A DNA stretch of 64,000 nucleotides from Torymus aiolomorphi (Eukaryota; Arthropoda; Insecta; Hymenoptera; Torymidae), in contig CM070874.1 in the NCBI GenBank assembly GCA_036365515.1, forward strand, positions 115,551,235-115,615,234, read 5' to 3'. This document shows, one piece after another, positions 1 through 9,997 of the stretch. A program made the translations under genes and the position numbers. Within the stretch, counting starts at the first letter, position 1; the number at the start of each line of letters is the position of its first letter. The notes beneath the pieces were generated by a model. That model made no database searches and was not told where the DNA came from. It saw only the letters and a list, made by a program, of their open reading frames with translations.

Positions 1-893
1 CTCGTTGCAATATTTTTAAATAATGAATCTAATAGCTTATTAAATTAGAAAAAGCAAGTAAACAACACGCGTGCGTATCGCGTGTCATTTCCACTTTCTA
101 GTAACATATACATAAAGCCGTTTTCGAAACATTTCGATATGAAAAGATGGCTAAAACAGTTTTAGCCTAAAATATCTCTCAAATTCATAAACGAATTCTT
201 TTATTACCATACGAACTAATATAATAAATAATATACAAACTCAATATCTCTACAAAATTTTAAAGAAATTAAAACAATTTTACTCTAATTATTGTGCAAC
301 CGAGAAAGTCATTTTCAGAAATACCATAATGTTAAATATCAAATATTTTAAAAAGTAGCCATATAATCTTGATCAAATTTTACACAGATATTGTCTATCT
401 GGCAAACAAAATAGCCAAAAATACACAGGTTTTACCGCTAATTTTTTCCATTAGAAATAAAGTATTTCAAAATTGAAAACAAAAATATACACGTCTGATT
501 AATCTTTATAATGCGGACCATTGTTAAATTTTAAACATCATTCTACCATCGGAACACGAAAATAGCAGAAGGTTTCGCGTTTGACAGCGATAATAAATTG
601 TTTTATAAGTGGAAAAATGAAATTTATAAAAAAAATTTGTGTATGGAATAAACCATATATTTGTGAAATTTTATTAAGAAATATTATCTATTAATTATAC
701 AAAATATCACAGTAAAATAATTTGGAGGTAATATTAATTATGAAAAGAGTTTTTATATATCGTGAATTGAATGTGTATTAGTTGCGTTCCAAGTAGATAG
801 GTTATTTTGTATTATTTATATCTTAACATAAATACTTTTGTGTTGACACATTATTAATTGCATCTAATAAATGATTTAAAGAAACGATTAAGT
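1..893. repeat. AT-rich repeat flank, no gene
   Basis: No supported gene. Around 115-215 the sequence (a 'gccgttttcgaaacatttcg' stretch followed by 'aaaatatctctcaaatt') matches blocks at 6430-6490, 6740-6830 and 51180-51250, so this is the left part of the same ~327 bp repeat array that continues after the DIRS element. The last bases before the element (gattaagtcaatt) equal the array sequence at about 6568. Confidence 0.6.
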
Positions 894-920
894 CAATTGT
901 ATTGCACGCCTCTTCCTCAT

Positions 921-1064
921 GATCAACCCGTAGTCCCCCCCAACTCCCGCCGATGGCGCCACAATTTTCATAGCTATACAACCGGAAAAAAGCGTGCGGC
1001 CGCCTCGCGGCGTGCTCGCTCCCGTGTATCCGCTCTCGCGCGCTCCCGCGCTGCCTCATTCCTT
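921..1064 (+). repeat. DIRS left inverted terminal repeat
   Basis: About 144 bp, GC-rich, near-identical to the reverse complement of 5860-6003 (shared core includes gatcaacccgtag and cgtgcggccgcctcgcggcg). The outermost bases (899-920) differ from the other ITR, as expected when the two ends are templated separately from the internal complementary region. Confidence 0.92.
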
Positions 1065-1139
1065 CGCTTTGTGCCGATGAAGCCACATGGCAGTTAGAGG
1101 TTAAAAGTTGGAGAAATTTCCTGCAGAACAAAAGAGAAG

Positions 1140-2737
1140 ATGGGGAAGAGGAGAAGGAGATCGGAAAGCAGCAGCGGGGAGTCTTCTGATGAACGTTTAC
1201 AGGAACATCTTAAGCGTTTAAAAAAGAAGATGAGGAAACAGAAGTATAGGAAAGAAAGGAAACAGAGACATCGCAGGCGGCGTCGAGAAAACAGTAGCTC
1301 ATCGAGTTCTGATTCCAGTTCTTCGAGCTCGGGTTCTCGTAAGTTAATTATGCTTGACTTTTGCCATAAATGCTACCGCACCAGGCCCTAACCTGTGTGT
1401 GAATTATGTTACAAGGCCCTAACCTATATACATAATTTAGTAAAATGACACGTGGCTCTAACCTCGTGCGAGTTTTTTACTCAAACAATAAGCATAAGTA
1501 CTGAGATAGGCACTAACCTATTGAAGTGAAATGTTTATTAAAATGGCAAAAAAAGCACAAGCATATAATATATTATATATTTTTAGTGTATAAAGGCTCT
1601 AACCTATACACATACATTTTGTTAAAAAGGGCTCTAACCCATATTTTGTTGAAGAGAATTATTCATAATTTACCTTCATTTACAGTTATTTTTATTGTTA
1701 TTAAAGAAAAATCAAATAACAATCAATCTCTAAAAGTTTTTTTCTTTTACGAGGGAAAGAGCATGATTTGTATAAATTCTTTCAGAATACAGTCCCAGAA
1801 GTAGTGAGCCTGAAGCAACACGAGGTATGCGGGATACGCTAAGATCTCCTCTGAAACAAATCACGAACTTGAGCAATGCTGCGTTTGCTATGGCTGATCC
1901 GACATTTTCCAAACCTTCTGACGAGCAGCCTGCATCAGAAAAGATGTTGCCAGACGAGGTGCCGTTAAGCGAGGAGCTGCTAAATGCAATTGGGAAAAGG
2001 ATTAATGAGGAGAGATCACTGGCTCCGTCGCTACATTCTCAGTTCATTGTTCACTGGCAGGACGTTATCGAGAAAGGGCTACCAGATGAGGAGCGGAATA
2101 AACTTATCGATAAGTATCCCTTGCCAGAAAATTGCCTATTCAGTGATCCGCCAAAAATGAATATGGAAATAAAAACTGTAGTGCAGCCACCAGTTGTTAA
2201 TCGAGATACAAGGATAATATTAAAGCAACAAAAGATAGCTGCCGCTCTTTCGGCATTAGTCAAGGTACTCTCGACTCTCGTGAAGGATGGCAAGGATTTA
2301 CAGGAGATACCCACTAGTGTCTGAGTGATGCCATCAGACTTTTAGCGGATATACAGAGGGACGAGTCGCTAATACGTCGGAGTTTGATTATTTCTAATAT
2401 AAATATGTCATTGAGGGATGCCCTAATACAGACCAAATGCGGCAATCTCTTATTTGGCGAAAAATTAGAGGAAATAATAAAGTCAGCAAAGGCTTTAGAG
2501 AGCACTGTTAAGAAGTTAAGACCAAAGCCTAAAGCACCTTTAAGTAAGGCGCCAAAAAACTCCGGAGCCCCGCCCCGTCAACAAGGGAAGGATCAACCGA
2601 AGACGGCGGGCGCGGGCGGGCAGAAAACAGGCAAACGCTCAAAGAAACCTTACGACCGAGCCCAGCGCTCGAGCGATACACGCCACCAATCGTCGAGGGA
2701 CCAGGAGTATCAACAGCGACGCCAGAGACACCGTTAG
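1140..2737 (+). pseudogene. DIRS gag-like ORF1 (spliced, frameshifted)
   Basis: Exon 1 (1140-1338) starts at an ATG and encodes a very basic and serine-rich segment (runs of RRRR and SSSSSS, resembling an RS domain). A consensus donor GTAAGT follows at 1339, and a TTTCTTTCAG-like acceptor ends at 1785. Joining them (phase 1) keeps the frame open into the ORF that holds the ATG at 1827 and ends at 2324. After that stop a second frame (visible from about 2318, open to 2737) continues with the alpha-helical gag-like region and a lysine/proline/glutamine-rich tail, so a one-base frameshift near 2310-2325 breaks the protein. The 3' part overlaps the RT frame, as is usual for DIRS ORFs. It presumably binds element RNA. 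No CCHC knuckle is seen. Confidence 0.72.
1339..1785 (+). other. Probable intron inside DIRS gag-like ORF
   Basis: Begins GTAAGT and ends TTCAG after a pyrimidine-rich tract. The reading frame is open on both sides in the phase given by the splice. The intron contains six spaced copies of a CTAACC motif (starting at 1388, 1419, 1458, 1513, 1599, 1634), mostly in the form GGC[CT]CTAACC. Confidence 0.7.
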
Positions 2738-4613
2738 ATCAGTCGGTAGGTAAAATCGCAGGCAGGTTGAGTTCATTCGTAGAACAATGGAGTAAAGTTA
2801 CCTCCGATTCTATAATCCTTTCTTGGTTAACTGGTGTGAAAATTACTTTTCAATCAACACCAATTCAAAGAAATAAACCAAAGCAACGATGTTGGAATAA
2901 TAAAGAGAAACTACAAATTTCTGAAATATTGAAAGATTTGCTTAAGAAAGGTGTTATAGAGAGATGTAATTCATGCGATTTTGAATTCATTTCGGACATA
3001 TTTTTAGTACCAAAACTTGACGGGTCGAATAGATTGATCTTAAATTTAAAAAAGTTGAATACATTCATAGATACTCATCATTTTAAACTAGAAGATGGAA
3101 GAACCGTTACAAAGTTAATGAGTAAAAATTGTCATACGTTAAAATTAGATCTTAAAGACGCATACTACTTGGTTTCGATTCACAAATCAAGCAGAAAATA
3201 TTTAAGATTTGAATTTGAAGAGACTTTGTATGAGTTTACATGTCTTTCATTTGGTTTGAATATAGCTCCTTTTATTTTCACAAAGATGTTAAAACCAGTC
3301 GTTTCTTACTTGCGTGAATTGGGATTATTGTCCGTTATTTATTTAGATGATCTTTTATTATTAGCAAATACTTACGGCGAATGTTTAAGAAACGTAACGC
3401 TATCAAAGTCTCTTTTACAAGAGCTCGGTTTTATCATTAACTATGAAAAGAGCGATTTAATTCCAAGTCAGGCTTGCAATTATTTAGGCTTTATTTACAA
3501 CTCAAGAGAGATGACAGTAGGATTGCCAATTAAAAAGAAACAAAAAATTAAAGAAATAGCAAATTTAAAATTGAACCAAGAAATAAAAATAAAAAATTTT
3601 GCTAGAATATTGGGAGTATTGGTGTCATATTGCGCCGCAGCCAATTACGGATGGGTGTATACTAAAGCCTCCGAAAGAGCAAAGTATTTGGCCTTAGAGG
3701 CAAATAACAATAACTATGATTGTAAGAGGATTATTACAGAAGAAATTTTAGATGAGTTAAAATGGTGGAAGAGTGTAGATAAGCTGTCAAAAAATCCTAT
3801 TCGAGAAGTAACGTTTGAATTAGAAATTTTTACTGATGCATCCCTCTCGGGATGGGGGGTTTATTGCAATGGGCAGAAGCAAATGGTCATTGGAGAGAAA
3901 ATGAGAGATCTTATTTTATAAATCATCTGGAACTTTTGGCAGCTTATTTTGGATTGAAAATTTTTGCCAGCGATCGACAAAATTGCCAAATAATTCTTCG
4001 CATTGATAATACGACCGCTATTTGTTATATCAATCGCATGAGCGGCGTTCAACACGAAAACTTGAATAAAATTTCAAAAGCTATATGGCAATGGTGTGAA
4101 AAGAGAAATATCTTGATTTTGGCATCGTATATTGCGTCAAAGGACAATATAGAAGCCGATTTTGAGTCACGCAGACGAAAATCGAATACAGAGATTGAGT
4201 TACATAATTTTACTTTCAATAAGATTACAGGATTATTTGGAAATCCAGATATTGATCTTTTTGCGAGTCGAGCCAATGCAAAATGTAAGCTTTATGTTTC
4301 ATGGAGGAAAGATCCAAAATCAATAGCAATCGACGCGTTTACTATTTCATGAAAAAATTATTTTTTCTACGCGTTTCCACCGGTATCAATGATTCTAAAG
4401 TCATTGCAAAAAATAAAAAGTGATTGCGCGTGTGGTATAATGGTTGTGCCAAACTGCCCATCACAACCATGGTACCCTTTATTTAAAAAAATGTTAATCT
4501 CAAAACGATTTCAATTTAAAGCTAAAACAAATGTTATTTCTTCTAGTTTATCGACCGACAGATTTTGGAACAAGATTACCCTGGTGGCCGGAATCTTGTC
4601 CGCGAAGCATTAA
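2671..4613 (+). pseudogene. DIRS reverse transcriptase, RNase H and methyltransferase-like ORF (broken)
   Basis: Frame 1 is open from before 2671, overlapping gag, to 3921. It holds the RT core including a KLDLKDAYY motif and the catalytic YLDD box at 3340-3351. RNase H begins with TDASLSGWG near 3832. There the frame shifts (about 3850-3885, next to a G-run), and the rest lies in frame 3 (3852-4352) with HLELLAA and RIDNTTA. The following DIRS-specific domain (DLFASR, then YVSWR and DP near 4252-4330, YAFPP after 4370, VVPNCPSQPWYPLF to about 4480) is the region described in DIRS elements as DAM-methyltransferase-like. A TGA at 4350-4352 interrupts it where relatives have Trp; the frame then stays open to 4613. 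Reverse transcription is therefore not possible from this copy without help in trans. Confidence 0.88.
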
Positions 4614-5551
4614 AATTAAGAGGCATACCAGACCAATCCATGGATATTACGCTTTCTTCACTGTCAGCATCGTCTTATAAGCAATACGAGACTTGTTTCA
4701 AGAAATGGTGGCTCTTTTGCTCGAAGAAAAATATAAACCCTTTTCAAGGTTTAATTCAAGATATTTTAGTTTTTTTGACAGAAATTTTTAATACTGGTGC
4801 AGCTCATAGTTCCATAAACTGTTATCGCTCAGCCATATCATTACTTGTTGGTCCAGATGTAGCCGATGATGAGAGAATGAAGCGATTTTTTAAGGGCCTA
4901 TCGAAACTTAGACCTTCAAAACCGAAATATGAGTCGACTTGGGACCCGAAGATTGTTTTAGACTTTTTTACAACGTTGCCAAAAAGTGAGGATTTGTCGT
5001 TAAAACAACTAACGATGAAATTGATTTGTTTATTGGCATTAGTTACTGGCCATCGCATGCAAACTTTTTCCTTAATACGGATAATAAATGTTGAAGAGAG
5101 GGAGAAGTCTATAGTGATAAAGATACCGGATCGTATTAAGACAACTGGTCCAAATAGAAACCAGCCGACCTTGGTTCTCCCTTTCTTTAGTAGAAAGAAG
5201 ATTTGTGCAGCGACAACACTGAAAATCTACTTAGACAGAACTAAAGATATTCGGAGAGATGTAGAGTTTTTATTTATCTCATATAGACAACCATTTAAAG
5301 CAGTTACTGCCCAGACTTTGAGTCGCTGGACCAAGGAGACTCTCAGTAATAGTGGAGTTGATACAAGTATTTTTACCGCGCATTCAACGCACCATGCATC
5401 AACCTCAGCTGCGAAGAGAAAAGGAATAGATCTGGACATCCTGCGTAGGACCGCAGGGTGGACAAAGAATTCAAATACGTTTATAAAATTTTACAATCTA
5501 AATCTAAGTACAAGCGGAGATACGTTTGCCAAAGCCATTTTAAATTCTTAA
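4565..5551 (+). pseudogene. DIRS tyrosine recombinase (catalytic Arg lost)
   Basis: An uninterrupted 328-codon frame overlapping the end of the RT/MT frame. It shows an N-terminal SAM-like core-binding region followed by the catalytic domain. The first catalytic arginine is in TGHRMQT (about 5045-5066), and the nucleophile tyrosine is in KFYN (TAC at 5492-5494). The second box normally reads H-x-x-R; here it is HSTH, with CAC at 5390-5392 replacing the expected arginine codon. The family uses this enzyme to insert circular cDNA without a DDE integrase. The open frame but dead active site suggests recent inactivation. Confidence 0.88.
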
Positions 5552-5678
5552 AAATTAAAAACAAAATTATAATTTCATTTTGTTACCTTTTTCTACTCTA
5601 GAATATTATAAATCATTATTCATAAAATAAAGATTATAAAGCAGCACCTTACTGTTCGCCGTAACATACTTTAAACAT

Positions 5679-5791
5679 CTACGGGTTGATCATGAGGAAG
5701 AGGCGTGCAATACAATTGTACAATTAAACGAACTTACCTGTAAGTGAAGTTCTATTGTAATTGTATGAAACGCCTCTTCCGAAGTGATCAA
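5679..5791. repeat. DIRS internal complementary region (circle-junction template)
   Basis: 5679-5713 is the exact reverse complement of the left outer end (899-933), and 5719-5791 is the reverse complement of the right outer end (about 5999-6070) with one extra C at the CGCCTCTTCC site. Between them lies one copy of AATTG, i.e. CAATT on the other strand. In the accepted DIRS model this region restores the element ends during circle formation. Confidence 0.93.
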
Positions 5792-5859
5792 GTCCCACCC
5801 AAAAATGCATCCCTTCTCAAGAAATTACTTAAGATCCCTATATGTTACGGCGTAGCTTT

Positions 5860-6003
5860 CAAGAAATGAGGCAGCGCGGGAGCGCGCGAGAGCGGATACA
5901 CGGGAGCGAGCACGCCGCGAGGCGGCCGCACGCTTTTTTTCCGGTTGTATAGCTATGAAAATTGTGGCGCCATCGGCGGGAGTTAGGGGGACTACGGGTT
6001 GAT
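5860..6003 (-). repeat. DIRS right inverted terminal repeat
   Basis: Reverse complement of 921-1064, differing by a few bases only, notably in the C-run after cgtagt and the A-run before gcgtgcggcc. The ORFs that appear in it on the minus strand are shadows of the GC-rich repeat. Confidence 0.92.
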
Positions 6004-6070
6004 CACTTCGGAAGAGCGTTTCATACAATTACAATAGAACTTCACTTACAGGTAAGTTCGTTTAATTGTA

Positions 6071-7524
6071 CAATTTTACTTCCAAAATCGCTAGACATAC
6101 AAAGCTCAATTTTTTTCATTTATTAATTTTACTAAGAATATTTTAACACCAAATATCTGAAATTTATGGACCAATCATTTTGCCCCAAGAAATCGACATA
6201 AAAATCTAAAAAATAAACCTCTACAAGAAATTTTGAAGCGAATAAGTTAATTTTATTCCAGCAATCGTTGCACATACAAAACTCATTTTTTTTATTTTTT
6301 CATTTTTCAATGCTTACGTTTTTTTTTATAATAACAGAACACCCTATAAAAGAAAATTTTTTTTTTAAGAAATATAGCTATTTTAATTCTATTTCGAATG
6401 CTATCCATTCCCTTCGAATACATAGAGCTATTCTCAAGAAATTACGATTTGAAAAAAGGTTAAAAATATTTTAACCTCAAATATCTCTTAAATCTATGGC
6501 CAATCATTTTGCTCAAATAACTCGACCGAAAACTATACAAAATCCACCTCTACGAGGAATTTTGAAGCGATTAAGTCAATTTTTACTCCCGCAATGATTA
6601 GACATACCAAACTCATTTTTTTTTCATTTTTCTATGTTTACGTTTTTATTAATAACAAAAGAACCGTGATAGCTAGAAAAATAATTTCTTTTAGAAAATA
6701 TAGGTATTTAAATTGGCTTTCGAATGCCACCCATCCGATTCAGATACATAGAGCCGTTTTCGAGAAATTTCGATTTGAAAAAAAGGTTAAAAAAATTTTA
6801 ACCTCAAATATCTCAGAAATTTATGGGCCGATCATGTAGACCAAAGAACTTAGCCGAGATCTATCCAAAATCTACCTCTATAAGAAATTACAAAGCGATT
6901 AATCCAGGTTTACTCCATAAAACGTGCGACATAGAGAACACATTTTTTCCATTTTTTAATTTTTTTCTCAAAAACTAACCAACAGAAGGATTAAAATTTT
7001 CACAGATTATAGCAATTTATATTCTGCATTATCGTGAATTTTCTCCAAAAAATTGACCCTTTAGTTTAGGAGTTATTAGCTTTTTTAAAAAAAACACGTT
7101 TTTGTTAATAACAAGAGAACCGTGATAGCTGGATAATTTTTTTTTAATTATAGGTTTTCTATGCTCTTTCGAATGCGACCCATCCGATTCAAAAATTTAA
7201 ATCAGATCATTCAAAAAAATCAAAAATAAATTTTTCGAAAATCAAAAATTTGAAATAAAACAAAAACGAATCAGTAAATCATCAAAAATTATTTTCTTCC
7301 CAAATTCGGAATAAAAAAACAAAAAGAATGAGAACCTGATGGTTAAAATCGACCGCGTAGATCCGGAGATAAAGCGGTATACATACATACACACACACAC
7401 ACACATCCATACAGACATTTTCTAAAATCATGTGAAACAAACTTCTAACACTTCTAATGATGTTTATAGAGGGTTTTAACGAAGTTGAAAATTTTACTAT
7501 TACAAAGCTACCTCTAGGAGGAAG
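6071..7524. repeat. ~327 bp AT-rich tandem repeat array with a CA microsatellite
   Basis: Blocks starting with variants of gattaagtcaattttactcc recur at 6243, 6568 and 6897 (spacing 325 and 329 bp). Each is followed by 'acatacaaactcattttttt', a run reading about acaa(g)agaaccgtgatagct, and 'aacctcaaatatctc...atttatgg'. The array ends in a distinct tail with (CA)n at about 7380-7408, a tccatacagaca motif and 'ctacctctaggaggaag' at 7508-7526. The same block order recurs at 51040-52040. No coding potential. Confidence 0.75.
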
Positions 7525-7802
7525 CAAAAAATTTTGCGCCGATGAGTTTCATCAATCATATTCTATAATAGCGTTGAATTTAGAGAGAATATTAATTCGG
7601 CTTTAATAAACATAGATTCGCAGACACACGTTGTGTGTCGATTTTAAATTTTAAATTTCACGAAATTCAAATTTCCGCGTAATCATGGGGCAACAATGTT
7701 GTGCGAAAATGTGAACTGAGAAATTAGGATATTTTGATTATTTTTTTATAATAACCAATGAGATGCCAAAAGTATTTTATTGAAGATTACGGTTGTACAG
7801 GA

Positions 7803-8165
7803 CGTTGCGTCCCAGCCAAAAGTTAAAACTGCGATAAATAATTATGTAAAACAATTTATTGATCAATTTTTATTTATGTAATATTATAAGCTTTAAAATT
7901 CATAAATCAAAGCAAAATTGTAAAATCGACACGTAACTGATTGAAATCGTCAAAATATCCGTAATCGGCATAATTTATATGAAATGACAATTTAAAATAG
8001 TTACAATGCCAATTTTACAATTTTGCTTTGATTTATAATTTTTAAAGCTTGTAATATTTCAATTGCATTTATACATAGATCGAGAGACAAAAAATTGATC
8101 AACCGCTTTGGGTAATTATTTATCGGAGTTTGAATGTGAAAAACTAACTTTTGGCAGAGACCTTA
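7803..8165. repeat. Foldback within tandem unit
   Basis: The left part (7803-7940) and the reverse complement of 8010-8165 match over long stretches, including 'aaatcaaagcaaaattgtaa' and gccaaaagttagt/gccaaaagttaaa. Unit 3 (14240-14610) has the same foldback; unit 2 keeps only the right arm. Confidence 0.75.
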
Positions 8166-8831
8166 CGTGCTATCTAATTAAATAAGAACAATCAGAATTG
8201 GGGAGGTAAGGTGAAGTAACTACATTAATAAACGAATAAAAATCAAAAGTAATTGCTAATTATTATAAATATTTAGTTAATTCATTTATAGACAACCTGC
8301 TAATCAAATAGTGATTTGCATAAAACTAGATGAGCGAGTAGATAAACAAGGCCGATTCTGGCGCAAACGGGTCATAACCTGTTTGAGCCAGAGTCGGCCT
8401 AGGGTTTCTGGCTCACCCGTAATTGTGCAATTTGCGCCATTCAATCCGCCGCTTGTGGATTGAAGGTGCAAATTTTTTTTTTTAATAAATCATTTATATT
8501 CAATAAATTGTAAATGCTATGCTGTAAAAAAGTTTTTAGTTTGATACAGTAGATGTTTAGCTATTGTCACATATAGTTCATTTTATGTTTTAACTATTTT
8601 TTCATTTAAATATTCAAGAACAAAGGTTAGGTGCGCCAATCATGCCGCTTCTCCTCTATGCCTGGGCGTTTTCCACCACCAAATCCTATCTCCTTTCATT
8701 TTCACCATAATTATAAGTAATCTATATTAAATAAATTAAACTCAGTAAACTATCATTATTATTTCTTAAAGCCTGATTCTTTCGCATGTTTATAATTGAA
8801 TAGTATTTTTATTTTTGAGCAATTGATAACA

Positions 8832-9421
8832 CAGCCCCACAAAAGAAAGAAAAAGTTCTGTACTTTACTACTAAGTATGATTCCAAGGACAGAACTCGTC
8901 CACCGCGTCTGAATTTGGAGATATCATTAGGTATAAGATTTTTGAGATATCTTAAAAAACAAAGTAAAAAAAATTTTTTTGTAAATCATTTCTACAAAAC
9001 AATGTATCATTGTTTGTGCCCTTCAAGTCCAACTTTGCGCCATCCCTCTACAATTTTTTTTCTCGGAGATCTAAATATGTAAATTTCGGGATAGAAATAA
9101 AGAATTTGATTTTAAGAGATATGTGCGAGTTTACAAAATTCAGGTATTTAGATCTCGGAGAAAAAAATTGTAGAACGATGGTGTAAAGTTAGTCCTGAAG
9201 GGCGCAAACAATGATACATTGTTTTGTAGAAAAGATTAAGAAAAAAAATTATTTTTACTTTATTTTTTAAGATATCTCAAAAATCTTATACCTAATGTAT
9301 CTCCAAATTCAGACATGGTGGACGAATTCTGACCTTGGAATCATACTTAGGGTGCCAAAATACACCGAGATATGATAGTCCGATCTAAAGTATAGAACCT
9401 TTTCTTTTTTTTGTGGGGCTG
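8832..9421. mobile_element. 590 bp palindromic foldback element
   Basis: Starts cagccccacaaaag and ends tttttttgtggggctg. The arms pair through most of their length, for example 'caatgtatcattgtttg' at 9000 against 'caaacaatgatacattg' at 9205. It interrupts tandem unit 1 at a site that is intact in unit 2 (about 12726). It has no ORF and is therefore a non-autonomous MITE-like element. TA dinucleotides (8827-8828 and 10326-10327) flank this element together with its neighbour. Confidence 0.8.
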
Positions 9422-9724
9422 CCCGCGCAAAAAAAAATTGTGGGCCATATATTGCCCAGTGTTGGACAAGTATGGGCAATATATGGGCCATTGCAAACCA
9501 TATTAGAGCAATATATGGGAGATACTCGGCTTCGGCGCCTGAGCCGAATTCGGGCTGGAATCGGGCCATAGTATTCCCACCAGTATCCCATATAGTTCCC
9601 ATATTAGTCCCATATTAGTCCCATATTTTTAATTTCATGAGAACCATTACCAAAAAAAAAACAAAAAATCAATAAATAAGCGTAAAAAACAATCCTATTG
9701 TGCATGTACTGTTACTGTAAAACC

Positions 9725-9756
<32 letters not shown>

Positions 9757-9826
9757 TGAGTGGATTAGAACCTCGAACCTTTGAATTACTAGACTTGCTC
9801 GCTACCGACTGAGCTATTTAGTTATG
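9757..9826 (-). pseudogene. tRNA-like sequence, copy 1
   Basis: Reverse complement of the plus-strand copy at 9926-9997. It keeps the A-box-like TAGCTCAGTCGGTA and a D-stem GCTC/GAGC. Its B-box reads GGTTCTAATCC, with T in place of the invariant G. No acceptor stem pairing. Confidence 0.6.
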
Positions 9827-9925
9827 TTTATATCAAACGATCAAATGGCGGTTAATACTTGAACGACATCATCATTCGTTTCAGATTACAGCGTAGATAA
9901 TCCCCATTTGATCCTTTGATATAAG

Positions 9926-9997
9926 CATAACTAAATAGCTCAGTCGGTAGCGAGCAAGTCTAGTAATTCAAAGGTTCGAGGTTCGAATCCACTCAAA
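9926..9997 (+). pseudogene. tRNA-like sequence, copy 2
   Basis: It has the A-box TAGCTCAGTCGGTA at 9936-9949, a D-stem GCTC/GAGC that pairs fully, and a perfect B-box GGTTCGAATCC at 9980-9990, at normal spacing. The acceptor (AACTAAA versus ACTCAAAG) and anticodon stems do not pair, so it is not a functional tRNA. It could still bind TFIIIC and act as a pol III promoter, as in tRNA-derived SINEs. Confidence 0.6.

Larger units (their letters stand above)
899..6070 (+). mobile_element. DIRS-type tyrosine-recombinase retrotransposon, nearly complete but mutated
   Basis: The element carries a gag-like ORF, a reverse transcriptase/RNase H/methyltransferase-like ORF and a tyrosine recombinase ORF on one strand, in overlapping frames. 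It is bounded by inverted terminal repeats with non-identical outer ends and followed internally by a region complementary to both outer ends. That ITR plus internal complementary region layout is the hallmark of the DIRS group, as opposed to Ngaro or PAT with split direct repeats. It has no LTRs and no integrase. CAATT lies on both sides (894-898 and 6071-6075), and the surrounding repeat array lets the empty site be read. Coding parts carry at least two frameshifts, one nonsense codon and a lost catalytic arginine, so this copy is not autonomous. Confidence 0.93.

Noticed and set aside
823..1131. 102-codon minus frame at the left DIRS end
   Set aside because: It lies over the GC-rich inverted terminal repeat and is a shadow of it; the mirror frame appears in the right repeat.
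1384..1640. CCTAACC words as insect telomeric (TTAGG)n sequence
   Set aside because: Copies are spaced 31-86 bp apart and not tandem, so they are not telomere repeats; a splicing or binding motif fits better.
9926..9997. Functional tRNA gene
   Set aside because: A and B boxes are good, but the acceptor and anticodon stems do not pair.
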